Assembly (NCBI GenBank): GCA_030609055.1
Contig: JAUWCZ010000015.1
Location: forward strand, 1-34,186
From: Chloroflexota bacterium
GTDB lineage: Bacteria > Chloroflexota > Anaerolineae > Anaerolineales > UBA11858
Length of the DNA: 34,186 nucleotides
Direction of reading: 5' to 3'
Below the pieces are notes generated by a model that searched no databases, was not told the DNA's origin, and worked only from the letters and a program-made list of their open reading frames with translations. The number at the start of each line of letters is the position of its first letter. Within the stretch, counting starts at the first letter, position 1. A program made the position numbers and the translations under genes. Positions 1 through 8,392 of the stretch are shown piece by piece.

Positions 1-62
1 TTTGTAAGTAAACCCTTCTTAGCTGTTTTCCTGCTAGAATTACCTCCGATGGAGAACTGTTG

Positions 63-725
63 ATGAAAAACCAATCCCGAACCTTAATGATCGTTGCCCT
101 GCTGGTCCTGGGATCACTGGCATGCAGTCTTTCACAGGTATCCCAGCTATTTGGAGAGTATCCCACCAATCCGGGTGATTTACTTTTCCAGGATGGATTT
201 TCAGATCCTTCTAGCGGCTGGGATCGGGTTCGAACCCCTGAAGGCATGACAGATTATGAAGGGGATAAATACAGGATTGTAGTGAACGCACCCAACGCAG
301 ATTATTGGGCAAATCCCGGATTGGAATTTACCGATGTATTGATTGAAGTAGATGTCGGGAAAGCCAGCGGACCGGATGATAATGATTTTGGTGTCCTCTG
401 CCGCTACCTGGATACTGAAAATTTCTATTTTTTGATTATCAGCAGTGATGGGTATTATGGCATTGGAAAGGTTCAAAACGGAGAACAGCAACTGCTGGAA
501 CCTCCCCAGATGTACCATTCTGAGGCAATTTTTACGGGCACAGGACCGAACCATATCCAGGCTGTGTGCAGCGGTTCCTGGTTAGCCCTATCCATCAATG
601 GCGAATTAATCGCAGAAACTACAGATTCAACTTTCCAGGAAGGGGATATTGGTTTAATTGTAGGATCCTTTGATGCCCCGGGAGTAGATATTTGGTTTGA
701 TAATTTAATGGTGATGGTTCCTTGA
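63..725 (+). CDS. Secreted lipoprotein with a LamG/DUF1080-like beta-sandwich domain
   Basis: The protein has about 220 residues. The N-terminus is a lipoprotein-type signal: basic start (MKNQSR), a hydrophobic stretch (IVALLVLGSLA), then Cys (LAC/S), so the mature protein is probably lipid-anchored outside the membrane. The remainder reads as a beta-rich jelly roll of the LamG / 3-keto-disaccharide-hydrolase type: an opening LFQDGFSDPSSGWD, alternating strands, a central FGVLCRYLDTENFYFLII and a closing VDIWFDNLMV. That pattern is common in Chloroflexota extracellular proteins and usually implies carbohydrate or surface binding; no catalytic residues can be assigned. An ATG at 63 is preferred over the TTG at 60 because GGAG at 51-54 sits about 8 nt upstream. 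It is followed by mtaB on the same strand with no terminator visible between them. The ligand is unknown. Confidence 0.75.
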   Translation: MKNQSRTLMIVALLVLGSLACSLSQVSQLFGEYPTNPGDLLFQDGFSDPSSGWDRVRTPEGMTDYEGDKYRIVVNAPNADYWANPGLEFTDVLIEVDVGKASGPDDNDFGVLCRYLDTENFYFLIISSDGYYGIGKVQNGEQQLLEPPQMYHSEAIFTGTGPNHIQAVCSGSWLALSINGELIAETTDSTFQEGDIGLIVGSFDAPGVDIWFDNLMVMVP

Positions 726-769
726 AGCATGAAAACGTAGTGTAACTTGTTTATTTGTGGATCTGGAAA

Positions 770-2050
770 ATGAAAGTTTATCTTGATATGATCGGCTGCC
801 GATTAAATCAAAGTGAAATTGAAATCATGGCCCGTCAGTTTTCCACTGCTGGACATACACTGGTAGCAGATCCTGCAGATGCGGAACTAGCTGTTGTCAA
901 TACCTGCACAGTAACAGCTGCTGCTGCAGCAGACTCAAGGAAAACCATCCGGCGTATCGCCCGCAGTGGTGTGGAACGAATCATCGCTACCGGATGCTGG
1001 AGTAGCCTGCATCCAGATCAAGCCCGGGGTTTACCGGGCGTAGCTGGGGTTGTTCCTAATATAGAAAAAGAAACCCTTGTATCCTCTCTGCTGGATTTAG
1101 ATCAAGTATTGATTGATCGGGAACCTCTTGAACGGGTGCTTATACCTGGTACTCGACTGCGGACAAGGGCATTTATCAAAGCCCAGGATGGATGCAGGCA
1201 TCACTGCACATTTTGTATCACAACCATCGCTAGGGGTGATTCCTGGAGTGTATCCCGAGAGACTGTCCTGAACGAGATCAAAGCAGCGGTTAGGGGAGGG
1301 ACTCAGGAAGCGGTTCTGACTGGTGTCCAGTTAGGCTCCTGGGGAAAAGATCTGAATCCCCCTCTTAAGCTAGAGGATCTGGTATTGTCCGTCTTGAAAA
1401 ACACCCAGGTTTCCAGACTGCGGTTATCATCCATAGAACCCTGGGATGTCTCTCCTGCCTTGATCAATCTGATCCAGGAGGATCGAGTTGCCCGCCATCT
1501 CCACCTTCCCCTGCAATCTGGTTCTGCAGCTGTTCTGCGCCGGATGGCGAGGGCAATAACCTCTGATCAATACGCAGCGCTCGTGAACCGGATTCGGGAG
1601 GTTGTCCCGGAGATTGCCCTGACAACAGACATTCTGACTGGGTTTCCGGCTGAAACAGAGGAAGAATTCGCTGAAAGCTTGGATTTTATCCGGCAGATGA
1701 ATTTTGCAGATGGTCATGTTTTTACCTATTCTGCCCGAGAGGGGACACCAGCGGCAGAATTTCCGGATCAAATCACTCACCCTGTGAGGAAACAGAGAAG
1801 CGCTCTGATTCGGAATCTGTTGGCTGTGTCAGCTGCTGGATACAGAAAGCGGTTTGTGGGATCGGATCAGACTGCTCTCTGGGAACAGGTGAAGGAAGGG
1901 GAAGATGGCTCATGGAAAGCCATCGGTTTGACAGATAATTACCTACGAATAGAAGCGGCTGCGTCCGATGATGTCTGGAATACATTCTCAACTGTCAGGA
2001 TCATTGGATCCACGCCGAGAGGTGTTACCGGAGAGATCATAAACCATTAA
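770..2050 (+). CDS. mtaB: tRNA (N6-threonylcarbamoyladenosine(37)-C2)-methylthiotransferase MtaB
   Basis: A radical-SAM methylthiotransferase that adds a methylthio group to t6A37 of ANN-decoding tRNAs. The N-terminal UPF0004 domain shows three cluster cysteines in GCRLNQSE, NTCTVT and TGCWSS. The radical SAM cysteines are in DGCRHHCTFC (CxxxCxxC), followed by ITTIARG. The C-terminus is a TRAM-like region. About 426 residues, normal for the family. An ORF reading extends up to a TTG at 755, but the ATG at 770 gives MKVYLDMIGCRLNQSE, which matches how MtaB proteins begin, so 770 is chosen; its ribosome-binding site is weak. NTCTVT plus GCRLNQ favours MtaB over MiaB or RimO. It lies 52 nt upstream of a HIT gene that has its own strong ribosome-binding site. 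Confidence 0.92.
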   Translation: MKVYLDMIGCRLNQSEIEIMARQFSTAGHTLVADPADAELAVVNTCTVTAAAAADSRKTIRRIARSGVERIIATGCWSSLHPDQARGLPGVAGVVPNIEKETLVSSLLDLDQVLIDREPLERVLIPGTRLRTRAFIKAQDGCRHHCTFCITTIARGDSWSVSRETVLNEIKAAVRGGTQEAVLTGVQLGSWGKDLNPPLKLEDLVLSVLKNTQVSRLRLSSIEPWDVSPALINLIQEDRVARHLHLPLQSGSAAVLRRMARAITSDQYAALVNRIREVVPEIALTTDILTGFPAETEEEFAESLDFIRQMNFADGHVFTYSAREGTPAAEFPDQITHPVRKQRSALIRNLLAVSAAGYRKRFVGSDQTALWEQVKEGEDGSWKAIGLTDNYLRIEAAASDDVWNTFSTVRIIGSTPRGVTGEIINH

Positions 2051-2102
2051 TATTCCTCATCATGAGTGAAACAAGTCTGGGAAAAACCAAAGGAGGTTCA
2101 GC

Positions 2103-2447
2103 ATGACAGACTGCCTGTTTTGTAAAATCATCACGAAGGAAATCCCAAGTGAAATTGTCTTCCAGGATGACAGGATTACTGTATTTAAGGATATCAACCC
2201 GGCCGCTGCAGTGCATTTACTGATTGTTCCCAATAAACACATCCCGTCAGTAAGGGATATGAATCCAGGGGATGAGGAAATCCTGGGAGCTCTTTTTTCG
2301 GCAGCAAAAAGGGTAGCCGAAGAATCAGGAATCAAGGAGTCTGGATATCGTTTAATCATAAATAACGGCCCGGATGCTAACCAAGAAATCTTCCACCTCC
2401 ATATGCATTTGCTGGGTGGGGAAAAAATGAAGCATCCCATGGGGTAG
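2103..2447 (+). CDS. HIT family nucleotide-binding hydrolase (HinT-like)
   Basis: A 114-residue single-domain histidine-triad protein. It begins with the family signature DCLFCKIITKEIPS and has the triad H98-L-H100-M-H102-LL near the C-terminus, where the middle His attacks the phosphate of nucleoside phosphoramidates or acyl-AMP. The usual VPNKHI strand and NNGPDANQ...HLHMH segment are intact. Size and motifs fit HinT/PKCI-type purine nucleoside phosphoramidases; the physiological substrate cannot be read from sequence. The start has a near-perfect Shine-Dalgarno sequence (AAAGGAGG, 2089-2096). The YqeY-like gene starts about 20 nt downstream, so the two are probably co-transcribed. Next to tRNA and translation genes, removal of aminoacyl-AMP by-products is plausible but inferred. 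Confidence 0.9.
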   Translation: MTDCLFCKIITKEIPSEIVFQDDRITVFKDINPAAAVHLLIVPNKHIPSVRDMNPGDEEILGALFSAAKRVAEESGIKESGYRLIINNGPDANQEIFHLHMHLLGGEKMKHPMG

Positions 2448-2468
2448 AGGACTGATAAGGGTATAATG

Positions 2469-2924
2469 ATGAGTATGACTTTACAAACACAATTGCGAGA
2501 TGCCTTAACAGAAGCATTAAAATCTGGTGATACCCAGCGGAAAACGACTCTGCGCATGGCGCTGGCTGCGATTAAAAATGCCGAGGTCGAAGCACGGGGA
2601 GAGCTGGAGGAAGCCAAAGTATTGAGTCTGTTACAAAAAGAAGTGAAATCCCGCCAAGAGACTATTGAAGGTGCCCAACAAGCCAAGCGGCCAGATTTGA
2701 TTGCCAAAGCGGAAACTGAGATCGGCATTCTGAATGAATTCCTTCCAGAACCTCTGACAGAAGAAGAATTAAAAGCGCTGGTTAAGGAAGTTATTCAAGA
2801 GGCAGGAGCGGAAAGCATGGCGGAAGTGGGACGTGTGATGGGACTCTTGATGCCCAGGATCAGCGGCAAAGCGGATGGGAAAGAAGCCAATCAAATCGTC
2901 CGTGAATTGCTTCAAAACGAGTAA
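2469..2924 (+). CDS. GatB/YqeY domain protein
   Basis: About 151 residues, all helical, matching the free-standing YqeY family related to the C-terminal tail of GatB (the Asp/Glu-tRNA amidotransferase subunit). Signature stretches are RKTTLRMALAAIKNAEVEARGEL, split here around residues 25-45, then EIGILNEFLPEPLTEEEL and MGRVMGLLMPRISGKADGK-type text near the end (here VGRVMGLLMPRISGKADG). YqeY proteins are thought to bind tRNA, but their reaction is unknown. Three close in-frame ATGs exist (2466, 2469, 2475). The AAGG at 2457-2460 is best spaced for 2469, while family alignment (MTLQTQL) would suit 2475. It follows the HIT gene closely. A 121-nt gap without a clear terminator precedes pgpH. 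Confidence 0.88.
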   Translation: MSMTLQTQLRDALTEALKSGDTQRKTTLRMALAAIKNAEVEARGELEEAKVLSLLQKEVKSRQETIEGAQQAKRPDLIAKAETEIGILNEFLPEPLTEEELKALVKEVIQEAGAESMAEVGRVMGLLMPRISGKADGKEANQIVRELLQNE

Positions 2925-3045
2925 AATCAGCGAGGATCCGGAACCCAAAAATAGACTAATTAGTAAATTGGATAGGCAAATAGATTTTCTTGTCTGAAAA
3001 GCCATAACCGGGGATTGACCTTTACTGCGGAAGGAACAAACACAT

Positions 3046-5175
3046 ATGAATGATCAATTAACTAAACCATCTCTGATCAAAATTATCTTCTTGATCCTGG
3101 TGCTGGTTTTATCCATGGCCGGGACCTGGTGGCTGATCAATTGGTCCTTGACGGGTGCATTATCAACCGTGTCTGTCGTGGAAGGCAATGTTGCTTCTCA
3201 GGATATTATGTCACCCTTTGCAGTTAGCTACCAAAGCGATGTTCTGACAACAAAAAGACAGCAGGAAGCTGCTCAACAAGTAGAGCTGATCTACACCCGG
3301 TCTGATTCTGCCATTGCCCGTCAGCAGCTTAACCTATTAAAGGATGCCCTGGACTTTATTGATTCGGTTCGAAATGATCAATTTGCTTCTCAGGAACAAA
3401 AATATACTGACTTAGCAGCCCTAGAGGGAATTTACATCTCCCAGAATACAGCAGAGCAGATCCTGGGATTTAGTGACGTTCGATGGCAAAACGTCCGGCA
3501 GGAATCGATAGTTATTCTTGAGCAGGTGATGCGGACAGCCATCCGGGAGGTCGATTTAGAAGATGCCCGCCAACAGCTGCCGTCCCTGGTCAGTTTATCT
3601 CTCTCTGAAGACCAAGTGAATCTGGTGGTTGAGATTGCCTCTGCATTTGTAGCGCCAAACAGTGTTTTTAATGAGGAAGAAACCCAGGTTGCCCGGGAAG
3701 AGGCAATCGCGAGTGTACCCGCTGTAACCCGTTCTATTGTTCCCGGAGAAACTATTATCCGGCGGGGAGAAATTGTACAGGCAGAAGATATTGAAGCGTT
3801 GCAAGAAGTTGGTCTATTGACCACATTCTCTGGATGGCAAAATCAAGCTGGGACCGTTGCAGTGGTTGTCTTATCAGCGGTTTTGCTAATTCTCTACTTC
3901 TTGGCTTATCCGGGTTTGTTATCTCAAACCAAACAACTGATTTTATTTATCATCCTGTTCTTGGTGTTCCTGGGAGTGTCTCGTTATGTTACTCCTGGGC
4001 ATCTGGTGATTCCCTATTTATTCCCCATGGCGGGATATTCATTAATCGTAGCGGCTTTGGTTGATCGTAGAACCGCTCTTTTCACCACTATTCCATTGGC
4101 AATCCTGGCAGCCTATGGTATGCCGTATGCGCTAGATTTAACCCTGTATTACAGCCTGGGGGGAATAATGGGATTGCTGATTCTCCGCCGTCCTCAGCGC
4201 CTGTCGGCTTACGTTTCTGTTGCAGGTATTATTTCTGTTTCTGGGGCCGTGATCCTGGTTGCTTACCGGATCATCGATCCAGCAACTGATGTTACTGGGT
4301 TGGCGACATTAGTCGGCGCTTCGGTTTTCAATGGGGTTGCCTCTGCAGGATTAACCGTGCTGCTGGAATATACACTGGCACCGCTATTAGATCTGACTAC
4401 AACCCTGCAGTTGGTAGAATTATCCCGTCCGGATCATCCTCTACTCCAGCGGTTATTGAGGGAGATACCTGGAACCTACCAGCACACTCTTCAACTTGCT
4501 AATCTGGCTGAACAGGCTGCGGAACGGATTCAAGCCAATAGTATGCTGGCCCGGGTGGGAGCGCTCTATCACGACATCGGAAAAATGAAAAACCCTCAAT
4601 TCTTCATTGAGAACCAGGGATCCAACCAGATTAATACCCATGATGACATGGATCCGGAAGAGAGTGCAGCCATCATCATTGATCATGTTAACTATGGCCT
4701 GAAACTTGCCAAAAAAGCCAGGCTGCCGCGCCGTATTCGAAACTTTATCCCTGAACATCATGGCACCTTGCTTACTCGGTACCAATATGGCAAGGCATTG
4801 GAAGCAGCAGGTGGAGATGATACCAAAGTAAATAAGACGAGTTTCAGGTACCCAGGTCCCCGCCCTCAATCAGTTGAGACTGCCCTGGTGATGCTGGCAG
4901 ATGGGTGTGAGGCATATGTCCGGTCTCAGAATCCTGAAACAGATGAGGAATTACGGTCTTTGATTAAGGAGATGGTGAACCGCAGAGTCCAGGCTGGACA
5001 GCTGAATGACACCGAGCTGACATTAAAGGATCTCAATGTGATTATTGACTCCTTTACAGCAACCTTGAAGGGCACCTTTCATTCCAGAGTTGATTATCCG
5101 GATGATGAAGATCAGGAAGAAAACATGACCAGCAGTGAGGGTGGAGATATCACCGTTGTAGAGAAACGGGAGTGA
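3046..5175 (+). CDS. pgpH: PgpH-type membrane HD phosphohydrolase (cyclic-di-AMP phosphodiesterase)
   Basis: A 709-residue 7TMR-HD protein. Order: an N-terminal transmembrane helix (about 10-32), a large helical extracytoplasmic region (about 50-255, 7TMR-HDED), a bundle of hydrophobic segments (about 265-455), then a cytoplasmic HD domain. HD metal ligands visible are H480 (TYQHTL), H509-D510 (YHDIGK) and a later EHHGT motif, with LADGCEA towards the end. PgpH hydrolyses c-di-AMP, a second messenger controlling K+ and osmolyte transport and wall stress; that role is taken from the family. Start ATG has GAAGGA about 10 nt upstream. ybeY follows after 12 nt and dgkA overlaps ybeY, which reproduces the pgpH-ybeY-dgkA order known from Firmicutes, here without phoH or era. 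The acidic tail after about residue 680 looks disordered. Confidence 0.93.
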   Translation: MNDQLTKPSLIKIIFLILVLVLSMAGTWWLINWSLTGALSTVSVVEGNVASQDIMSPFAVSYQSDVLTTKRQQEAAQQVELIYTRSDSAIARQQLNLLKDALDFIDSVRNDQFASQEQKYTDLAALEGIYISQNTAEQILGFSDVRWQNVRQESIVILEQVMRTAIREVDLEDARQQLPSLVSLSLSEDQVNLVVEIASAFVAPNSVFNEEETQVAREEAIASVPAVTRSIVPGETIIRRGEIVQAEDIEALQEVGLLTTFSGWQNQAGTVAVVVLSAVLLILYFLAYPGLLSQTKQLILFIILFLVFLGVSRYVTPGHLVIPYLFPMAGYSLIVAALVDRRTALFTTIPLAILAAYGMPYALDLTLYYSLGGIMGLLILRRPQRLSAYVSVAGIISVSGAVILVAYRIIDPATDVTGLATLVGASVFNGVASAGLTVLLEYTLAPLLDLTTTLQLVELSRPDHPLLQRLLREIPGTYQHTLQLANLAEQAAERIQANSMLARVGALYHDIGKMKNPQFFIENQGSNQINTHDDMDPEESAAIIIDHVNYGLKLAKKARLPRRIRNFIPEHHGTLLTRYQYGKALEAAGGDDTKVNKTSFRYPGPRPQSVETALVMLADGCEAYVRSQNPETDEELRSLIKEMVNRRVQAGQLNDTELTLKDLNVIIDSFTATLKGTFHSRVDYPDDEDQEENMTSSEGGDITVVEKRE

Positions 5176-5187
5176 GACAGTAGTCCA

Positions 5188-5652
5188 GTGATCGCCTTTC
5201 TGGTTCCAGACCCCTATCGAGAAGAAATCTCTGACCAAACACTACTTTCCTGTGTCGAAACCACCCTGGGGATGGTTGGTGTGCCTGATTCACCTTCGGT
5301 GACGATCATGATCACAGATGATGAGAAAATGAGGGAGATGAATCAACGCTACCGGAATTTTGATAAAACTACCGATGTATTGGCTTTCCAGGCGGATTTT
5401 GTAGACCCGGATCTTGAATCCCGCTATCTCGGTGACGTCGCTATTTCCTATCCTCAAGCTGAAGTACAAGCCCTCAACAGAGAACACACTGTTGAGGAGG
5501 AACTCCAGTTGCTGGTTGTGCATGGATTACTGCATTTACTGGGATATGACCATGATACACAAACCGGAAAAGAAGAGATGTGGTCGATTCAATCCGAGGT
5601 GTTAGCTGCTCTGGGATTATCAATTGAAGTGGAGAATGTGAAAGAATCTTGA
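5188..5652 (+). CDS. ybeY: Endoribonuclease YbeY (16S rRNA 3'-end maturation)
   Basis: 154 residues with the YbeY zinc motif HGLLHLLGYDH: H112, H116 and H122 (HxxxHxxxxxH) bind the catalytic metal. Upstream is the usual MNQRYRNFDKTTDVLAFQ segment and a LGDVAISY strand. YbeY is a single-strand-specific RNase needed for rRNA maturation and ribosome quality control. The start is a GTG, 12 nt after the pgpH stop; the only purine-rich site (GGGAGTGAG) overlaps that stop, so translation is probably coupled to pgpH. The next in-frame ATG, at 5272, would remove the first beta strand, so GTG is preferred. The stop overlaps the dgkA start in the tetranucleotide TTGA. Confidence 0.93.
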   Translation: MIAFLVPDPYREEISDQTLLSCVETTLGMVGVPDSPSVTIMITDDEKMREMNQRYRNFDKTTDVLAFQADFVDPDLESRYLGDVAISYPQAEVQALNREHTVEEELQLLVVHGLLHLLGYDHDTQTGKEEMWSIQSEVLAALGLSIEVENVKES

Positions 5653-6032
5653 GCGATAAAGGATACTTAAAAACCAGACTGCGGTCGATCCATTATGCCT
5701 TGGAAGGGATTAAGCAGGTATTGATTACCCAGCAGAATGCCAGGATTCATGCCGGTTTTACACTGGCTGTTTTTTTGTTGGGATTTCTACTTGGAATCAA
5801 CCGGTTAGAATGGATCACCCTCCTGCTGACTGTAGGGCTGGTGTGGGCAGCCGAGTTGATGAATACGGCAGTAGAACTAATGGTGGATATAGTCAACCCC
5901 GAGCAGCGACCAGCTGCGAAAATTTGCAAGGATGTCAGTGCCGGCGGCGTGTTGGTAACTGCCTTTATTTCCATTCTGGTTGGCGGGTTGATATTTGGAC
6001 CGCCTATCTGGCGGTGGATAACTGGATTCTAA
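5649..6032 (+). CDS. dgkA: Diacylglycerol/undecaprenol kinase family membrane protein
   Basis: 127 residues with three hydrophobic helices (about 34-52, 54-70 and 95-117), typical of the small DgkA family. The family signature is present: the AELMNTAVELMVDIVNPEQRPAAKICKD segment (about 73-100) holds the catalytic glutamates, the conserved Asn and the Lys-Asp pair. In Gram-positive-like lineages this family phosphorylates undecaprenol, recycling the wall lipid carrier; the Gram-negative enzyme uses diacylglycerol. The substrate here cannot be decided from sequence. The start is a TTG that shares four bases with the ybeY stop, so expression likely depends on translational coupling; there is no ATG nearby. 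Confidence 0.88.
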   Translation: MSDKGYLKTRLRSIHYALEGIKQVLITQQNARIHAGFTLAVFLLGFLLGINRLEWITLLLTVGLVWAAELMNTAVELMVDIVNPEQRPAAKICKDVSAGGVLVTAFISILVGGLIFGPPIWRWITGF

Positions 6033-6062
6033 CCATTATTTTTATCAGTAGAGGAAGGGAGC

Positions 6063-6917
6063 ATGAGTAAGCCCTCATTTCGATTTGGTACAGTTGGTAC
6101 GCCGATTAACAAACCAAAAAACCCCGGCGGAAGTGTCGGTGGGATTTATTATCTGGAGGAGATCGGGTTAAGCGCGTTGGAGCTCGGATGGGTGAGATCT
6201 GTCCGGGTTTCTGAAGCCACCGCTAAGAAGATTAAAGAAGCTGGAGCAGAACGGGATGTTTTGTTAAGCGTTCATGCTCCCTATTATATTAACCTTAACG
6301 CTGATGAAGAAGAGTGGCCGAAGTCTCGAAAACGGTTAATGGATGCTGCCCGGGCGGGGGATGCTTCAGGAGCGACAGATATAGTCTTCCATCCTGGTTC
6401 GTATTTTAATCAACCGGCCGCGGACGTGCTGGAAATAGTAATGCCCCGCTTGGAGGATTGTGTTCGTGAACTCCGGGCTGAGGATAATCCAGTTATTTTA
6501 CGTCCGGAGACGATGGGAAAAGGCGCAATGCTAGGATCATTGGAGGATACCCTGACGATGAGTAGTATAAATGGCGTTGAGCCCTGCCTGGATTTTGCTC
6601 ACCTGCATGCCCGTCCGGGAGACGGTTCTATAAATTCAACCGGAGAATGGTTGGAAATTCTGGAAACCTATCAAAAAGCCCTGGGAGAGGACAGCATAAA
6701 ACGGTTGCATTGTCACATCTCGGGAATTGAATACACAAATAAAGGTGAACAGAATCACCTGGTAATCAGCGAATCTGATTTTAATTTGGAAGCGCTTTTC
6801 CAGGCACTGAAGGAAACCAAAGCAGAAGGTCGGATGTTATGTGAAAGTCCCACCCTGGAAGAAGATGCCTTGGTTGTGAAACATACCTGGCAGGTATTTA
6901 GTGGGGAAGACCTTTAA
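6063..6917 (+). CDS. Endonuclease IV-like TIM-barrel protein (AP endonuclease family 2)
   Basis: 284 residues resembling deoxyribonuclease IV (Nfo), which cleaves DNA 5' to abasic sites using three metals. Ligand-bearing motifs appear in family order: SVHAPYYIN (His), FHPGSY (His), LRPETMGKG (Glu), CLDFAHLHAR (Asp and His), LHCHISGIEY (His), and a final LCESP (Glu). The canonical DSKG...DRH segment is replaced by GIEYTNKGEQNHL, a pattern I associate with archaeal-type relatives, so one Asp ligand looks altered. AP-endonuclease activity is likely but sugar-isomerase-like chemistry is not excluded. Start ATG has a strong GAGGAAGGGAG site. The uracil-DNA glycosylase gene follows 31 nt later, so the two probably act in sequence in base-excision repair. 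Confidence 0.82.
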   Translation: MSKPSFRFGTVGTPINKPKNPGGSVGGIYYLEEIGLSALELGWVRSVRVSEATAKKIKEAGAERDVLLSVHAPYYINLNADEEEWPKSRKRLMDAARAGDASGATDIVFHPGSYFNQPAADVLEIVMPRLEDCVRELRAEDNPVILRPETMGKGAMLGSLEDTLTMSSINGVEPCLDFAHLHARPGDGSINSTGEWLEILETYQKALGEDSIKRLHCHISGIEYTNKGEQNHLVISESDFNLEALFQALKETKAEGRMLCESPTLEEDALVVKHTWQVFSGEDL

Positions 6918-6948
6918 TAAGTTTCATCTGAAATCCCGGAGTAGGTCA

Positions 6949-7566
6949 ATGGAGAATAGAGAATATGAATCGCTTTCTGATCTGCAGCGATTGATGAAAG
7001 AATGTCGTATTTGCTTGGATGAAGGATTCGAGATTTATCCCCCTGCAATATTTTCTGGCGTTATGGTAGCGGAGTTTATGACCATTGGACAGGCGCCGGG
7101 AATCACTGAGCAGGAAGCGGATCGTCCCTTTAATGCCGGCAGCGGGACCCGTTTATTTGGTTGGCTGGAACGCGCTGGGATTGAAGAAAATTGGTTCCGT
7201 TCCACACAATATATGACTTCAGTCACGAAATGTTATCCAGGCAGGCAAACATCCGGAAGTGGAGATCGAGTACCGACCAGAAAGGAACAGGAACTCTGCC
7301 GGCCTTATCTGGATCAGGAGATTATATTTGTGGATCCTCAGGTCATCATCCCGATAGGACGATTGGCGATAAATCTCTTTTTCCCTAAAGGATTAAAGCT
7401 GCAGGAAATTATCGGTACACAGAAAACGATCGACGGCCGCTGGATCATCCCCTTACCGCATTCTTCAGGAGCCAGCCGGTGGCATCAGTTGAGTGAAAAC
7501 CGGAAGTTGATCGAAAAAGCCATTTTCCTCATCAAAGAACATCGGGAACGCATTTTTCCCAATTAA
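6949..7566 (+). CDS. Uracil-DNA glycosylase, Fe-S (family 4/5-like)
   Basis: 205 residues of the UDG superfamily, which removes uracil from DNA. Motif 1 is IGQAPGITEQEADRPF, the C-terminal motif is PLPHSSGASRWH. Four cysteines in family-4 spacing (C19 and C22 near the N-terminus, then KCYPGR and LCRPYL) suggest a 4Fe-4S cluster. Differences from family 4 are GQAPG instead of GEAPG and HSSG instead of HPSG, so it may be a distinct subgroup. The ORF extends to a GTG at 6901 inside the previous gene, but the ATG at 6949 has GGAG 7 nt upstream and removes a non-homologous leader, so 6949 is chosen. It is the last gene before the terminator at 7572. Confidence 0.86.
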   Translation: MENREYESLSDLQRLMKECRICLDEGFEIYPPAIFSGVMVAEFMTIGQAPGITEQEADRPFNAGSGTRLFGWLERAGIEENWFRSTQYMTSVTKCYPGRQTSGSGDRVPTRKEQELCRPYLDQEIIFVDPQVIIPIGRLAINLFFPKGLKLQEIIGTQKTIDGRWIIPLPHSSGASRWHQLSENRKLIEKAIFLIKEHRERIFPN

Positions 7567-7571
7567 TACAA

Positions 7572-7605
7572 AAGCTCCGGGACTTTCTTAAAAGACCCGG
7601 AGCTT
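7572..7605. terminator. Bidirectional intrinsic terminator
   Basis: A perfect 10-bp stem AAGCTCCGGG/CCCGGAGCTT whose inner part extends through an A-A mismatch into CTTT/AAAG around a CTTA loop. It lies in the 55-nt gap between convergent genes (the glycosylase on plus, a surface protein on minus). AT-rich runs flank both sides (ATTATCT downstream on plus, TTTGTATTAATT on minus), so it can serve both strands. Confidence 0.9.
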
Positions 7606-7621
7606 ATTATCTCAAGTAACT

Positions 7622-8371
7622 TTATTCTTCTACAACAACCTGGGCAAAGTTTATCTTAACCAGGTTTGAATCACAGCTGTCGAAAGTTTGGAAATATATT
7701 TTTTCCGTCAGGGGTAGATTTGCCTGATCCAGAAGTTGGATCCAAATTGCCCCTTCAGAGGCAGCAGGAACGTCTCCGAGAACAATTTCGTACCCACCTT
7801 CTCCATAATCTCCAGCCATTCCTGTCAGAGTTAACCCTGAAACTTCTATTTCTCCCAGATAGCCGCCCGCTTCAACGAGGATTCCAACCACAGCTGTATC
7901 TTCATCGTCAAACACTTGACCGGCAACACCCAGCCAATTGCAGCCAGCATCCGGGTGGAAGGAATTTTCTTCATAACTGGGTGATCCTTCCTGGATATTG
8001 AAGGTTGTACCGCTCTCCAGATCTATGGTTGGGATGGGGGTTTCTTCCGGAGTAGGTTCAGGTGTATTAGAGGGTATAGGCGTACTTGTAAAAGTCGCTG
8101 TAGGCGAGACAGTTGGTGTCCAAGTCGAAGGTAAAACACCTTTAGGTGTGGGTGTTGGCGTATTGGTTAAAACCAGGGCTGGCAGTGTGGTTGGCGGCAG
8201 TGGATTCAATCCACTCTGTGGGTTTATAAAAATAATCGCAAACAGCAGCCCAACCAACATGGTCCCTGCTACTAATATTCCTGAGAGAAGGTTTATGAAG
8301 CATCCTGCGCCCTGTCTTCTCTTCGGTTTTATCTGCTCATTTTCTTCAGGAAGGTCCATCGGTGTAGACAT
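7622..8371 (-). CDS. Single-pass membrane protein with Pro/Thr-rich linker and extracellular beta domain
   Basis: 249 residues, no named function recognised. Layout: a short charged cytoplasmic tail with PKRRQG, one transmembrane helix (about 27-49), a low-complexity Pro/Thr/Ser linker (about 55-115, TPTPTP and similar), then a roughly 130-residue beta-rich extracellular domain with two cysteines (GCNW and DSCDS) that may form a disulfide. The repeated GYLGEIEVSGLTLTG and YEIVLGDVP strands suggest an Ig-like fold. The start ATG has a good ribosome-binding site (CAGGAGATAA read on minus). It lies 21 nt downstream of the foldase lipoprotein gene, so the two are likely co-transcribed and both act outside the membrane. 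Confidence 0.72.
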   Translation of the reverse strand: MSTPMDLPEENEQIKPKRRQGAGCFINLLSGILVAGTMLVGLLFAIIFINPQSGLNPLPPTTLPALVLTNTPTPTPKGVLPSTWTPTVSPTATFTSTPIPSNTPEPTPEETPIPTIDLESGTTFNIQEGSPSYEENSFHPDAGCNWLGVAGQVFDDEDTAVVGILVEAGGYLGEIEVSGLTLTGMAGDYGEGGYEIVLGDVPAASEGAIWIQLLDQANLPLTEKIYFQTFDSCDSNLVKINFAQVVVEE

Positions 8372-8392
8372 AAATTATCTCCTGAAAGGTTC

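Noticed and set aside
2955-2964. Palindrome ACTAATTAGT upstream of pgpH
   Set aside because: Only 10 bp and AT-rich; expected by chance and not placed on a clear promoter.
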